A stretch of 18,996 nucleotides of DNA from UBA1731 sp964567665 (GCA_964567665.1 CAZMNN010000048.1:1-18996), one strand, 5' to 3'; counted from the first letter of the stretch, positions 1 through 6,428 are shown. Notes: generated by a model from the letters alone, not told the origin. Translations and numbers: made by a program.

Positions 1-125
1 CGAGCTCCGCGGGGTCGTCCGCCTCCGGCGGGCGCTCCGAGATCCTCCGCCTGTAGCGCCAGGCGCATCGTGAAGTCGAGATGCGCGTACGGAGCCTTTC
101 TTATGGCATGCTTCCTCCTGCTCAC
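1..125 (-). CDS. Partial, unresolved reading frame running off the left edge
   Basis: An open frame on the - strand starts at GTG 125 and runs off the window. An AAAGG sequence lies 8 nt before the GTG, and a TGGTATGAT extended -10 (163-171) lies upstream. The peptide begins M-S-R-R-K-H-A-I and includes H-L-D-F-T-M-R-L-A-L; I do not recognise it. The first part has GC-rich third codon positions, but towards the edge a different - strand frame (ending I-S-E-R-P-P-E-A-D-D) has the better GC3, so a frameshift or a wrong frame choice is possible. The + strand is also open over 1-234. Whether any of these is a gene cannot be settled from about 40 codons. Confidence 0.22.
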   Translation of the reverse strand, partial: MSRRKHAIRKAPYAHLDFTMRLALQAEDLGAPAGGGRPRGA

Positions 126-162
126 GGCATCTGCCTTTCGGTATGTTTCTTTTGTCGATGCA

Positions 163-171
163 ATCATACCA
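163..171 (-). promoter_or_regulatory. Candidate extended -10 promoter, - strand
   Basis: Read on the - strand, the sequence is TGG followed by TATGAT, one mismatch from the TGnTATAAT found before the other transcription units here. No good -35 is visible 17 nt upstream. Transcription would start near 156 and run leftward into the partial frame. The ATG at 167 lies inside the -10 and so cannot be the start of that gene. Confidence 0.4.
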
Positions 172-198
172 GATCTGCAGACGCCGTGGGCTTTGTTC

Positions 199-231
199 CC
201 GCCCGGCGGGCGGCCATCTCCATGGAGATGG
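199..231. repeat. Two adjacent palindromes in a divergent intergenic region
   Basis: CCGCCC-GGC-GGGCGG (199-213) is a short hairpin. It is followed directly by the perfect 18-bp palindrome CCATCTCCATGGAGATGG (214-231). Both lie between the - strand candidate promoter at 163-171 and the + strand promoter at 324-352. An operator dimer site fits the symmetry and position. A terminator is unlikely because no T run follows on either strand. Apart from these and the promoters, 126-361 holds no convincing gene. Confidence 0.4.
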
Positions 232-323
232 TGACGCTGTCCTTGCTTCTTTGTGGATCGGCATGGTTGAAACTGCGCCACGAAATGTTACAACTTTCTG
301 GCCGTCATTACGAACGAGCGTTG

Positions 324-352
324 TTGAATCGTCAAATGCGGTTTGATATAAT
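324..352 (+). promoter_or_regulatory. Sigma-70-type promoter of the TPR lipoprotein operon
   Basis: TTGAAT (324-329), a 17-nt spacer and TATAAT (347-352), with TGA immediately before the -10 giving an extended TGnTATAAT. Transcription is expected to begin near 358-360, only a few bases before the ATG at 362. The mRNA would then be leaderless or almost so. Confidence 0.78.
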
Positions 353-361
353 TTGCGCATC

Positions 362-1465
362 ATGAGAAGTTGCATACTTGCGGTGTTTGTTGTTGCGGTT
401 GTCGCCGGTTGCGGGAAGGATGACGGGACGGCCGATTTCGAGCGGGGGACGGCTGCGTACGCCGTGCAGGATCTTCGTGCGGCGGTGGACTGCTTCAAGG
501 CCGCTGCGGACAAGAATCCCACGAACGCGGTGGCGCGCATCAGGCTTGCCGTCGCGAACATGGAGCTTGGCGATCTCGATGCGGCAAGGGCTGCCGTGGA
601 TTCTGCCATTGAAATAATGCCGGAATCCGCCGAGGCAAGATTTGTCGACGGGCAGATCGCATATTTTGCGAAAGACTATGCACGGGCGAAAAGGGATTTT
701 GACGACGTTGCCGGAGCGGCAGGGCTGTCTGCCGACATCCGTTCGCGCGCCCTGTCGGCGCGTGCCGTAATGGAGATATCTGAAAATCGTTTTGACCATG
801 CGCGACTGGCGCTTTGGCGGGCATTGCGCCTTCACTACGGCAATGCCGCCGCAAGATACCATCTCGGACATCTTTACCGCGACACATACCGCTTTGAGGA
901 CGCAGCACAGGAGCAGTTCGAGATGGCGGGGCGTCTGATGAAGGATCCAGGCCGGGCGAAGGCGATTGTGCATGAGGTTATTCCCGCACTGCGCGAATCG
1001 CTTCGCGCAAAGATGGCGTCCAAGCCTGGGGCGACATCGAGGGATCCTGCCGCTGCGGCAAAACTTGTTGCGGAAGGCGAGGCATTGGCGAAAACAGATG
1101 CGAAGAAGGCTGCGGCCAGATTCGCCGAGGCATATGCCAAGGACCCGCTTTCATATGCCGCAGCGTTCAACTGCGCCAAGTCCATCTGCGCGAGGGCGAA
1201 GGGCGGTTCAGAGATCGACAAAGCCATGACGGCGTTTCAGGATGCCATCGATCAGCGCCCGAACTCGCAGGAAACGTATCGCACCGCGGCTCGTGCCGCA
1301 CTCAACAGCAGACGTCCGATGCGCGCCGAGAAATTCCTGAGTCAGGCATTGGCGCACGATTACGAGTGCAAGCCCACCCTGGAGCTGTACGTGCAGACAC
1401 TCCGCCGCCTTGGGAAATCCGCCGAGGCAAAACTCTACTCCGCATATCTCAGCGAGCTGAAGTAA
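362..1465 (+). CDS. TPR-repeat lipoprotein
   Basis: A 367-residue exported lipoprotein of unknown specific role. The N-terminus M-R-S-C-I-L followed by a hydrophobic stretch ends in a lipobox V-A-G-C with the lipidated Cys at 17. Most of the rest reads as helical tetratricopeptide repeats: alanine-rich pairs at about residues 25-95 (motif F-E-R-G-T-A-A-Y) and further repeats at about 130-180 and 230-360. TPR domains act as protein-binding scaffolds, often in envelope assembly. ATG 362 is chosen over the in-frame TTG 353 because 353 follows the -10 directly and precedes the expected transcription start. It is the first gene of an operon with the CvpA-family gene, whose GTG follows this stop codon with no gap. 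The partner is unknown. Confidence 0.85.
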   Translation: MRSCILAVFVVAVVAGCGKDDGTADFERGTAAYAVQDLRAAVDCFKAAADKNPTNAVARIRLAVANMELGDLDAARAAVDSAIEIMPESAEARFVDGQIAYFAKDYARAKRDFDDVAGAAGLSADIRSRALSARAVMEISENRFDHARLALWRALRLHYGNAAARYHLGHLYRDTYRFEDAAQEQFEMAGRLMKDPGRAKAIVHEVIPALRESLRAKMASKPGATSRDPAAAAKLVAEGEALAKTDAKKAAARFAEAYAKDPLSYAAAFNCAKSICARAKGGSEIDKAMTAFQDAIDQRPNSQETYRTAARAALNSRRPMRAEKFLSQALAHDYECKPTLELYVQTLRRLGKSAEAKLYSAYLSELK

Positions 1466-1948
1466 GTGGAACTCACGGCGTTAGATTGGGTGCTGTTCGC
1501 CGTTGCGGCGTTTTTCGCCGTCGCCGGGCTGTTCCGGGGCTTTTCGGGACAGCTTGGTTCGCTTTCCGGAATCGCCGCCGCCCTTGTGGTCGGGTATCTG
1601 GCATTCTCCCCGCTTCATGAGATGGTCGCGTCGGGGAACTGGGTGACCGGACAGGCCGCCCAGAGGAGCATGGCGGCTGTCGCCGATTTCGTCGTCGCGC
1701 TGATTGTGTTCGGGCTGACGCGACGCATAGTGGCGAGGTTCGTATCGTTCCTCGTTCCGCAGCCGATGGATGCGATGGCCGGTGCTCTCGTGGGGCTGCT
1801 GAAGGGCGCAGTCATCGTGGGGCTGCTGACCGGAGCCGGACTCGTCCAGACCGGCAGGTTCTCCGACGGCTTCTTCGCCGCCCACTCCTCTTTCGTGAAG
1901 ATTGTCGGCAGCCTTGCGGATTCGTATGTGCAAGGCGCGTCGAATTGA
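1466..1948 (+). CDS. CvpA-family inner-membrane protein
   Basis: A 160-residue integral membrane protein with about four hydrophobic segments, near residues 8-26, 31-50, 69-86 and 104-125. The first segment is followed by G-L-F-R-G-F-S-G-Q-L. The last contains G-A-L-V-G-L-L-K-G, the glycine-rich pattern typical of the colicin V production (CvpA) family. E. coli CvpA was named for colicin V export; the general function remains poorly defined, with links to envelope homeostasis. The GTG start directly follows the TAA of the lipoprotein gene, which points to translational coupling, since no strong ribosome binding site precedes it. The family call is good; a specific role cannot be given. Confidence 0.85.
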   Translation: MELTALDWVLFAVAAFFAVAGLFRGFSGQLGSLSGIAAALVVGYLAFSPLHEMVASGNWVTGQAAQRSMAAVADFVVALIVFGLTRRIVARFVSFLVPQPMDAMAGALVGLLKGAVIVGLLTGAGLVQTGRFSDGFFAAHSSFVKIVGSLADSYVQGASN

Positions 1949-1971
1949 ATCGTACAACAAAACAACAACCT

Positions 1972-2808
1972 ATGAAGAACCAGATAAATCTGCTCAACCA
2001 GCTGCAGGAGCTTGTCCTGACACGCGATGAACACCACCAGACGGGCGACGGCTCCCACATGGATGCGCTTTCGGATTCGATCGACGCACTCGTCGAGAAG
2101 CTCGATCCGCAGCCCAAGGCGCTCTACGAGCGTCTGTACAAGAAGGATCACCTGGTGATGGCGCCCATGTCGAACGGCTGCTGTGCGGTGTGCGGGATGA
2201 GGCTGCCGATTTCGCAGGTGCAGCAGGTGCGTCTGGCGAAGACGATACAGGCCTGCTCGTCCTGCGGGCGGATGCTGTTCAACGCCGAGGAGGATGCCCC
2301 CAAGTACATCGGCGGCAAGCCGGTGCGCGGCGAACCCCGCAAGACGGGCATAAGCCGCTTCTCCGCCGAGGAGCTGATGGTTTCCGTCCTGAAGTCCGAC
2401 ACGCCGAAGGACGCAATCGCGGAGCTTGCGGCGGCGATGTCCGAGAACCATTTCGTCTCCAATCCCGAATCGCTCGTGAAATCCGCGATGGAGCGCGAGA
2501 GCGTGCTTTCCACAGCCATGGGTGAAGGCCTTGCGTTTCCGCACGTGCGTGGCGTGGAGGGTGGCGGGCTTACGCTTGCGCTCGGCGTTTCCGAAAAGGG
2601 GATCGTCTGGGACGCCGACGGTTCGAAGGTGCATGTCGTTGTGTTCAGCGTGATTCCGGTCGCGGTGAGCGCGTTCTATCTGCGGCTTGTCGCCATGCTG
2701 TGCGAATCCTTCAGGAAGAAAGAGAGCCTTGCGGCGATCGTTGGGTCGAAAAATCCGGCGGAACTCTGGAAGAACCTCGTGAAGGCGACGCGCTATTCGG
2801 TGAAGTGA
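1972..2808 (+). CDS. Zinc-ribbon / PTS EIIA(Ntr)-like fusion protein
   Basis: A 278-residue soluble protein in three parts. Residues 1-60 are a helical, probably coiled-coil, region. Residues about 68-102 form a C4 zinc ribbon with Cys pairs C71-A-V-C74 and C95-S-S-C98. Residues about 140-275 resemble the PTS EIIA type 2 / PtsN (EIIA-Ntr) domain, with G-E-G-L-A-F-P-H, whose His191 aligns with the phosphorylated histidine, and downstream G-I-V-W-D-A-D-G. In the nitrogen-PTS, EIIA(Ntr) takes phosphate from NPr and regulates partners by binding. A zinc-binding N-terminal part suggests that the phosphorylation state is read out by a nucleic acid or protein contact; that is inference. ATG 1972 is preferred to TTG 1945, which overlaps the cvpA-like stop. 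The leader is CAA-rich with no obvious ribosome binding site. Confidence 0.8.
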   Translation: MKNQINLLNQLQELVLTRDEHHQTGDGSHMDALSDSIDALVEKLDPQPKALYERLYKKDHLVMAPMSNGCCAVCGMRLPISQVQQVRLAKTIQACSSCGRMLFNAEEDAPKYIGGKPVRGEPRKTGISRFSAEELMVSVLKSDTPKDAIAELAAAMSENHFVSNPESLVKSAMERESVLSTAMGEGLAFPHVRGVEGGGLTLALGVSEKGIVWDADGSKVHVVVFSVIPVAVSAFYLRLVAMLCESFRKKESLAAIVGSKNPAELWKNLVKATRYSVK

Positions 2809-2869
2809 CCGGCCAACGGCATTTGCCGCAGACACCACGGAGAAAGTGGATGGAACGCACTTGCGGGTG

Positions 2870-2944
2870 TGGTTGCCCGGGGGGGATTCGAACCTCCTCA
2901 AGCGGCATCAAAAGCCGCTGTGCTGACCATTACACAACCGGGCA
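2870..2944 (-). tRNA. tRNA-Gln (anticodon UUG)
   Basis: On the - strand the acceptor stem TGCCCGG (2944-2938) pairs perfectly with CCGGGCA (2880-2874). The D stem is GTGT/GCAC with a GG-containing loop. The anticodon stem GCGGC/GCCGC carries the loop TTTTGAT, giving anticodon TTG. The T loop is TTCGAAT. Discriminator A is followed by an encoded CCA (2872-2870). The U1-A72 pair is typical of tRNA-Gln. The T stem GGAGG/CCCCC has one A-C mismatch in the middle, next to a run of seven G on the + strand, so a sequence error there is possible. Confidence 0.93.
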
Positions 2945-2956
2945 AAAACGGGGCGC

Positions 2957-2985
2957 ATTATACCATATGCGCCCCCTTGCGTCCA
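2957..2985 (-). promoter_or_regulatory. Promoter of tRNA-Gln
   Basis: On the - strand: TGGACG (2985-2980), a 17-nt spacer, then TATAAT (2962-2957) preceded by TGG, so again an extended -10. Transcription would start near 2950, about six bases before the mature tRNA 5' end at 2944. Confidence 0.75.
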
Positions 2986-3005
2986 TACCCGTTTTTTGGT
3001 ATATT
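2977..3005 (+). promoter_or_regulatory. Promoter of the prs-ribosomal operon
   Basis: TTGCGT (2977-2982), a 17-nt spacer, then TATATT (3000-3005) preceded by TGG. The -35 overlaps the -35 of the divergent tRNA-Gln promoter, so polymerase at one site should interfere with the other. Transcription would start near 3012, giving a leader of about 35 nt before the prs ATG. Confidence 0.7.
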
Positions 3006-3046
3006 ATGCGTCTTTCAAAGGATTTTACATACTGGTTTTTTTAGAG

Positions 3047-4024
3047 ATGAAACGCAGAAACGATGAACTGATGCTGTTTTCGGGAACGGCGAACCTGCCG
3101 CTCGCGAAGAAGGTTGCCGAGTATCTTGACCGTCCCTTGAACAAGATCGACATCAAGCACTTCCCCGATGGCGAGACCTTCTGCCAGGTGCAGGAGGGCG
3201 TCCGCGGCCGCGACGTGTTCGTGATACAGTCCGGATCGCCCTCGCCGAACGAGGCGTACATGGAGCTGTTCGTGATCATGGATGCGCTCAAGCGCGGCAG
3301 CGCCGCCCGCGTCACCGCAGTGCTGCCGTACTACGGATACGCCCGCCAGGATCGCAAGGATCAGCCGCGTGTGCCGATTACGGCGCGTCTTGTCGCGAAC
3401 CTGCTTGAGACGGCAGGGGCCGACCGCGTCCTCACGATGGATCTTCACGCGAACCAGATTCAGGGCTTCTTCGACATTCCGCTGGATCATCTCCACGCCG
3501 AGCCTGTCATTCTCCAGTACATCCGCTCCTGCGGATTCGCCAAGCCGATCGTGGTTGCGCCCGACACGGGCGGCGCAAAGACGGCGTACGGGTACAGCCG
3601 CAAGCTCGGAACAGGTCTTGCGATTGTCGCGAAGCAGCGCACCGGGGACAGCGACGTGGATGCGTTCTCCGTGGTCGGCGACGTGAACGGATGCGACGTT
3701 GTGATGATTGACGATATGACCGCGACGGGCGGGACGCTGAGCGCTGCGGCTCGGCTTCTCAAGGCTCAGGGAGCGAGAAGCGTCCATGCGTTCGTGTCGC
3801 ATTTCCCGCTTACGCCGCGTGGCATGGAGAGGCTTGTGGAGGAGCGTCAGCTCGACGAGCTTGTGGTGACGGACTCCATCGCCATCCGCGAGGGCTTCGA
3901 CGTGAACGCGCTTCCTTTCAAGTTCACGGTGCTTTCCGTCGCGCCGCTCATCGGCGAGGCGATAAGGCGCATACATGAGGACGAAAGCGTAAATTCGCTC
4001 TTCACGGAGCCGGGCGGACGCTGA
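3047..4024 (+). CDS. prs: Ribose-phosphate pyrophosphokinase (PRPP synthetase)
   Basis: Makes PRPP from ribose 5-phosphate and ATP, feeding purine, pyrimidine, NAD, histidine and tryptophan synthesis in the cytoplasm. The protein is 325 residues, near the family's usual 310-320. It opens with L-M-L-F-S-G-T-A-N, has H-F-P-D-G-E, the ATP-site region Y-G-Y-A-R-Q-D-R-K, then D-L-H-A-N-Q-I-Q-G-F-F-D-I-P, and the PRPP-binding loop V-M-I-D-D-M-T-A-T-G-G-T-L near residue 225. ATG 3047 is the first start after the expected transcription start. ATG 3071, just before L-F-S-G, is an alternative. The ribosome binding site is weak (TAGAG). It is the first gene of the operon running to rplI, tying nucleotide precursor supply to ribosomal protein production. 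Confidence 0.95.
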   Translation: MKRRNDELMLFSGTANLPLAKKVAEYLDRPLNKIDIKHFPDGETFCQVQEGVRGRDVFVIQSGSPSPNEAYMELFVIMDALKRGSAARVTAVLPYYGYARQDRKDQPRVPITARLVANLLETAGADRVLTMDLHANQIQGFFDIPLDHLHAEPVILQYIRSCGFAKPIVVAPDTGGAKTAYGYSRKLGTGLAIVAKQRTGDSDVDAFSVVGDVNGCDVVMIDDMTATGGTLSAAARLLKAQGARSVHAFVSHFPLTPRGMERLVEERQLDELVVTDSIAIREGFDVNALPFKFTVLSVAPLIGEAIRRIHEDESVNSLFTEPGGR

Positions 4025-4100
4025 GAGACGCAATGAATTTCCCGCCTGGGGTAGCGCGTGTGCGCGAGAGAGGGCGGAAGCAAGAAAAGAAAGATACAAC

Positions 4101-4769
4101 ATGGATCAGGTAAAGATCAAGGCGGAGGTGCGTACCGAGCAGGGTACGGGGGCTGTCCGCCGTCTGCGCCGGCAGGGACTCGTTCCCGGATCGGTGATGA
4201 AGATGGACAAGAGCGGGGTTGAACTCATCAAGTTCTCCAGGCACGAGTTCATGATGGCGATGCGTGGACATACGAGCAAGCAGCTCCTCGTCACGCTTGA
4301 GATGGAAGGCCGCGACGTGCCGGCGCTCATGCGCGAAGTCCAGAACGACGTGATTGCGGGAACCCCGATACACGCCGACTTCAGCGAAGTGTCGCTCACG
4401 AACAAGGTGAGAGTGGTTGTGCCCGTGTACCTCGTGGGCGAGCCCAAGGGTGTGAAGATCGGCGGCGGCGTGCTTGAGCAGGTTCTCCGTTCCGTCGAGG
4501 TCGAATGCCTCCCCACCGACATCGCGGAGAAGTTCAACGTGGACGTCACGAACCTCGATCTCGACCAGACGCTCTTCGTGCGCGATCTCAGCCTTGGCGA
4601 CAAGTTCACGACCGTGACGCGCGGCGAACTCGCCGTGGCGGTGATCAAGGCTCCGGACGATGACGGTTCGGCGAAGCCCGGCGCAGGGGCCGATGGCGCC
4701 AAGACGCCTGAGGTCATCAAGAAGGGCAAGGAGGATGCCGCAGCATCCAAGACCGAAGATAAGAAGTAA
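4101..4769 (+). CDS. rplY: Large-subunit ribosomal protein L25, CTC type
   Basis: Binds 5S rRNA in the 50S subunit. At 222 residues it is the long, two-domain (general stress protein CTC-like) form and not the short 94-residue E. coli L25. The N-terminal domain (about 1-95) has A-E-V-R-T-E-Q-G-T-G-A-V-R-R-L-R-R-Q-G-L-V-P-G. The C-terminal TL5-like beta domain (about 100-190) has I-H-A-D-F and G-E-P-K-G-V-K-I-G-G-G-V-L-E-Q. A low-complexity Ala/Lys/Asp tail ends the protein. It follows prs after 76 nt with no visible promoter or terminator between. The peptidyl-tRNA hydrolase gene that often follows rplY is absent here; rpsF comes next after 14 nt. Confidence 0.95.
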   Translation: MDQVKIKAEVRTEQGTGAVRRLRRQGLVPGSVMKMDKSGVELIKFSRHEFMMAMRGHTSKQLLVTLEMEGRDVPALMREVQNDVIAGTPIHADFSEVSLTNKVRVVVPVYLVGEPKGVKIGGGVLEQVLRSVEVECLPTDIAEKFNVDVTNLDLDQTLFVRDLSLGDKFTTVTRGELAVAVIKAPDDDGSAKPGAGADGAKTPEVIKKGKEDAAASKTEDKK

Positions 4770-4783
4770 GGAGAAACCTGAAC

Positions 4784-5170
4784 ATGAAAAAGTATGACGG
4801 TCTTTACATCTTCGCCGGAAACGCCAAGGACGATGTCCTTGAGGGCAGCCTCGCGAAGGCTGTTGCGGAGATTGAGCGTTTCGGCGGCAAGATCGAGTCG
4901 CAGGACATCCTCGGCAAGCGCACGTTCGCCCGGCCGATGCACAAGCGCGAGAACGGCGTGTACGCACTCGTCCGCTTCGAGATGGATCCGCTCAAGGTCA
5001 AGGAGCTTGTCAACCGCTACCGGCTCGTGGAAGAGGTCTTCCGCGTCCAGATCCTTGCGGTGGACGACCGCCGCGAGGCGAAGCTTGCCGCCCAGCGCGA
5101 GGCAGCCGCCAAGCGCGCGGAACTCAAGGCCCGCAAGGAGAACGAGGCAGCTGCCGCGTCTGCGGAATAA
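4784..5170 (+). CDS. rpsF: Small-subunit ribosomal protein S6
   Basis: A 30S protein that pairs with S18 on the platform. The 128-residue sequence starts M-K-K-Y-D-G-L-Y-I-F and has the S6 ferredoxin-like fold landmarks: G-G-K-I-E-S-Q-D-I-L-G-K-R near residue 35 and Y-A-L-V-R-F-E-M-D-P near 62. An Ala/Glu/Lys-rich helical tail (about 95-128) extends past the core. A GGAG ribosome binding site lies ahead of ATG 4784. It sits in the classic order rpsF-ssb-rpsR-rplI, where S6 and S18 act as partners. Confidence 0.96.
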   Translation: MKKYDGLYIFAGNAKDDVLEGSLAKAVAEIERFGGKIESQDILGKRTFARPMHKRENGVYALVRFEMDPLKVKELVNRYRLVEEVFRVQILAVDDRREAKLAAQREAAAKRAELKARKENEAAAASAE

Positions 5171-5182
5171 AGGAGCGCATCC

Positions 5183-5602
5183 ATGCCATCCTTCAACAGA
5201 GTCATAGTGATGGGCAACCTGACGCGAGACCCAGACGTCAGGGAGGTCGGAATGAACGCCGTCAAGGTGTGCCGGTTCTCCCTTGCGCTCAATGAGCGGC
5301 GGAAGGATCGCAACGGGAACGTCATCGACATCCCGACGTTCGTCGATGTCGATGCGTGGGACAAGCTTGGCGAGCTTTGCGGGCAGTACCTCAAGAAGGG
5401 CCGCTCCGTTCTCGTCGAGGGGCGTCTCCAGTCCGACTCGTGGGAAAAGGATGGACAGAAGCACCAGAAGCTGAAGATCCGTGCCGCAACCGTGAAGTTC
5501 ATGCCACAGCCTGCGCCGAACCAGAGCCGCCTCACCGGCGAGATGCTGCGTCCGCAGGAGGCTGACCCCGCCGGCTACGACGAAGACGATCAGCAGTTCT
5601 GA
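5183..5602 (+). CDS. ssb: Single-stranded DNA-binding protein
   Basis: Coats single-stranded DNA during replication, repair and recombination, and recruits partners through its C-terminal tip. The 139-residue protein has one OB fold: F-N-R-V-I-V-M-G-N-L-T-R-D-P at the start, F-S-L-A-L-N-E-R, then V-D-V-D-A-W-D-K-L-G-E-L and Y-L-K-K-G-R-S-V-L-V-E-G-R-L. The linker is short. The acidic tip ends D-E-D-D-Q-Q-F; the usual D-D-I-P-F ending is changed, with the Pro lost and the terminal Phe kept. AAAGGAG precedes ATG 5183. It lies between rpsF and rpsR as in most bacteria. Confidence 0.95.
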   Translation: MPSFNRVIVMGNLTRDPDVREVGMNAVKVCRFSLALNERRKDRNGNVIDIPTFVDVDAWDKLGELCGQYLKKGRSVLVEGRLQSDSWEKDGQKHQKLKIRAATVKFMPQPAPNQSRLTGEMLRPQEADPAGYDEDDQQF

Positions 5603-5631
5603 CCCGTAAACAAGTTTAAAGGAACAAGACA

Positions 5632-5859
5632 ATGGCTTACCAGAAGAGAGAACGCACCGACCGCGAGGAGTTCGCGCGTCGTCGTCCGGCGATTCCCGCC
5701 GCAGACAAGATCGACCTTAACGATGTCGAGGTTCTTAAGAACTACGTCACCGAGTACGGAAAGATCATCCCCGCCCGCGTCACGGGCGTAACATCGATGC
5801 AGCAGCGCCAGATCAAGAAGGGCATCCGCCGCGCTCGCAACATGGGCCTCATGGCCTGA
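5632..5859 (+). CDS. rpsR: Small-subunit ribosomal protein S18
   Basis: A 30S platform protein binding next to S6. It has 75 residues, the normal length, with the conserved core I-D-L-N-D-V-E-V-L-K-N-Y-V-T-E-Y-G-K-I and I-P-A-R-V-T-G-V, then a basic helix Q-Q-R-Q-I-K-K-G-I-R-R-A-R. An AAAGGAAC ribosome binding site precedes ATG 5632, and rplI follows after 16 nt. No Cys pairs are present, so it is a zinc-independent form. Confidence 0.96.
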   Translation: MAYQKRERTDREEFARRRPAIPAADKIDLNDVEVLKNYVTEYGKIIPARVTGVTSMQQRQIKKGIRRARNMGLMA

Positions 5860-5875
5860 TTGGAGGAGATATACC

Positions 5876-6349
5876 ATGCAGACAGCAGAAGTTATGCTCA
5901 TGGCTGACGTCAAGTTTCTCGGCAAGGCCGGGGAAATCGTCAAGGTCGCTCCGGGCTACGCCCGCAACAAGCTCCTTCCGCAGGGGCTTGCGGCTCCCGT
6001 GACCGAGGCTTCCCGCCGCCGCCTCAAGAAGCTTGAGGAGCAGCGCGCCGCCGAACGCGCCGCCCGCAAGGCCGAGGCGGAGAAGGTCGCCGAGAAGCTC
6101 ACGGGACTTTCCGTGACGGTCTCCGCGCAGGTCAAGGAGGACGGCAAGTCCCTCTACGGCAGCGTGAAGGTCGCCGACCTGCTCGCGCCCATCGAGGCCG
6201 ATCGCGGCGTGAAGATCGAGCGCGCTCAGCTCGACCTCCCCGATCAGCTCAAGGAAGTCGGGCAGTACGATGCGAAGATCGATCTTGGCGAAGGCGTGTT
6301 CGTGCCGTTCAAGGTCTGGATCGTTGCGGAGAACAAGACAGAGGAGTAA
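5876..6349 (+). CDS. rplI: Large-subunit ribosomal protein L9
   Basis: Binds 23S rRNA near the L1 stalk and helps maintain reading frame. The 157-residue protein has the N-terminal L9 signature G-K-A-G-E-I-V-K-V-A-P-G-Y-A-R-N at about residues 22-37, a long charged helix (about 45-80) and the C-terminal domain from about 85. GGAGG lies close before ATG 5876. The N-terminus has a few residues more than most L9 proteins (M-Q-T-A-E-V-M-L-M), so ATG 5891 or 5900 could also be considered, but the ribosome binding site favours 5876. It is the last gene of the operon, followed by a strong terminator. Confidence 0.95.
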   Translation: MQTAEVMLMADVKFLGKAGEIVKVAPGYARNKLLPQGLAAPVTEASRRRLKKLEEQRAAERAARKAEAEKVAEKLTGLSVTVSAQVKEDGKSLYGSVKVADLLAPIEADRGVKIERAQLDLPDQLKEVGQYDAKIDLGEGVFVPFKVWIVAENKTEE

Positions 6350-6371
6350 TCCTGGTCTGTTCACCGACAGG

Positions 6372-6408
6372 AAAGGCCGTCCCATGCCGGGACGGCCTTT
6401 CGTCTTTT
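6372..6408 (+). terminator. Intrinsic terminator after rplI
   Basis: A perfect 12-bp stem AAAGGCCGTCCC / GGGACGGCCTTT (6372-6383 and 6389-6400) with a 5-nt loop is followed by CGTCTTTT. It closes the prs-to-rplI operon 22 nt after the rplI stop and directly precedes the next promoter. Confidence 0.9.
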
Positions 6409-6419
6409 GATGCGCGGTG

Positions 6420-6428
6420 TGGTATAAT
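6420..6428 (+). promoter_or_regulatory. Extended -10 promoter of the polysaccharide operon
   Basis: TGG-TATAAT at 6420-6428, with no good -35 (the 17-nt position reads TCGTCT, inside the terminator tail). The start codon at 6436 is 7 nt past the -10, where transcription itself should begin. No ribosome binding site fits in between, so the mRNA is probably leaderless. Confidence 0.75.

Noticed and set aside
1..125. The left-edge - strand frame as a tRNA adenosine deaminase (TadA) N-terminus
   Set aside because: M-R-L-A-L-Q-A-E is reminiscent of that family, but the following residues do not resemble the zinc-binding deaminase core, so no function was assigned.
353..361. TTG 353 as the start of the TPR lipoprotein
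   Set aside because: It directly follows the -10 hexamer and precedes the expected transcription start, so it would not be in the mRNA.
2809..2869. A terminator after the zinc ribbon-EIIA gene (CGGC-ATTT-GCCG at 2817-2828)
   Set aside because: The stem is only four pairs and no T run follows on either strand.
1615..2901. A 428-codon - strand frame across the CvpA and zinc ribbon-EIIA genes and the tRNA
   Set aside because: It runs through two well-supported genes and the tRNA; composition is Arg/His-rich as expected from an antisense frame.
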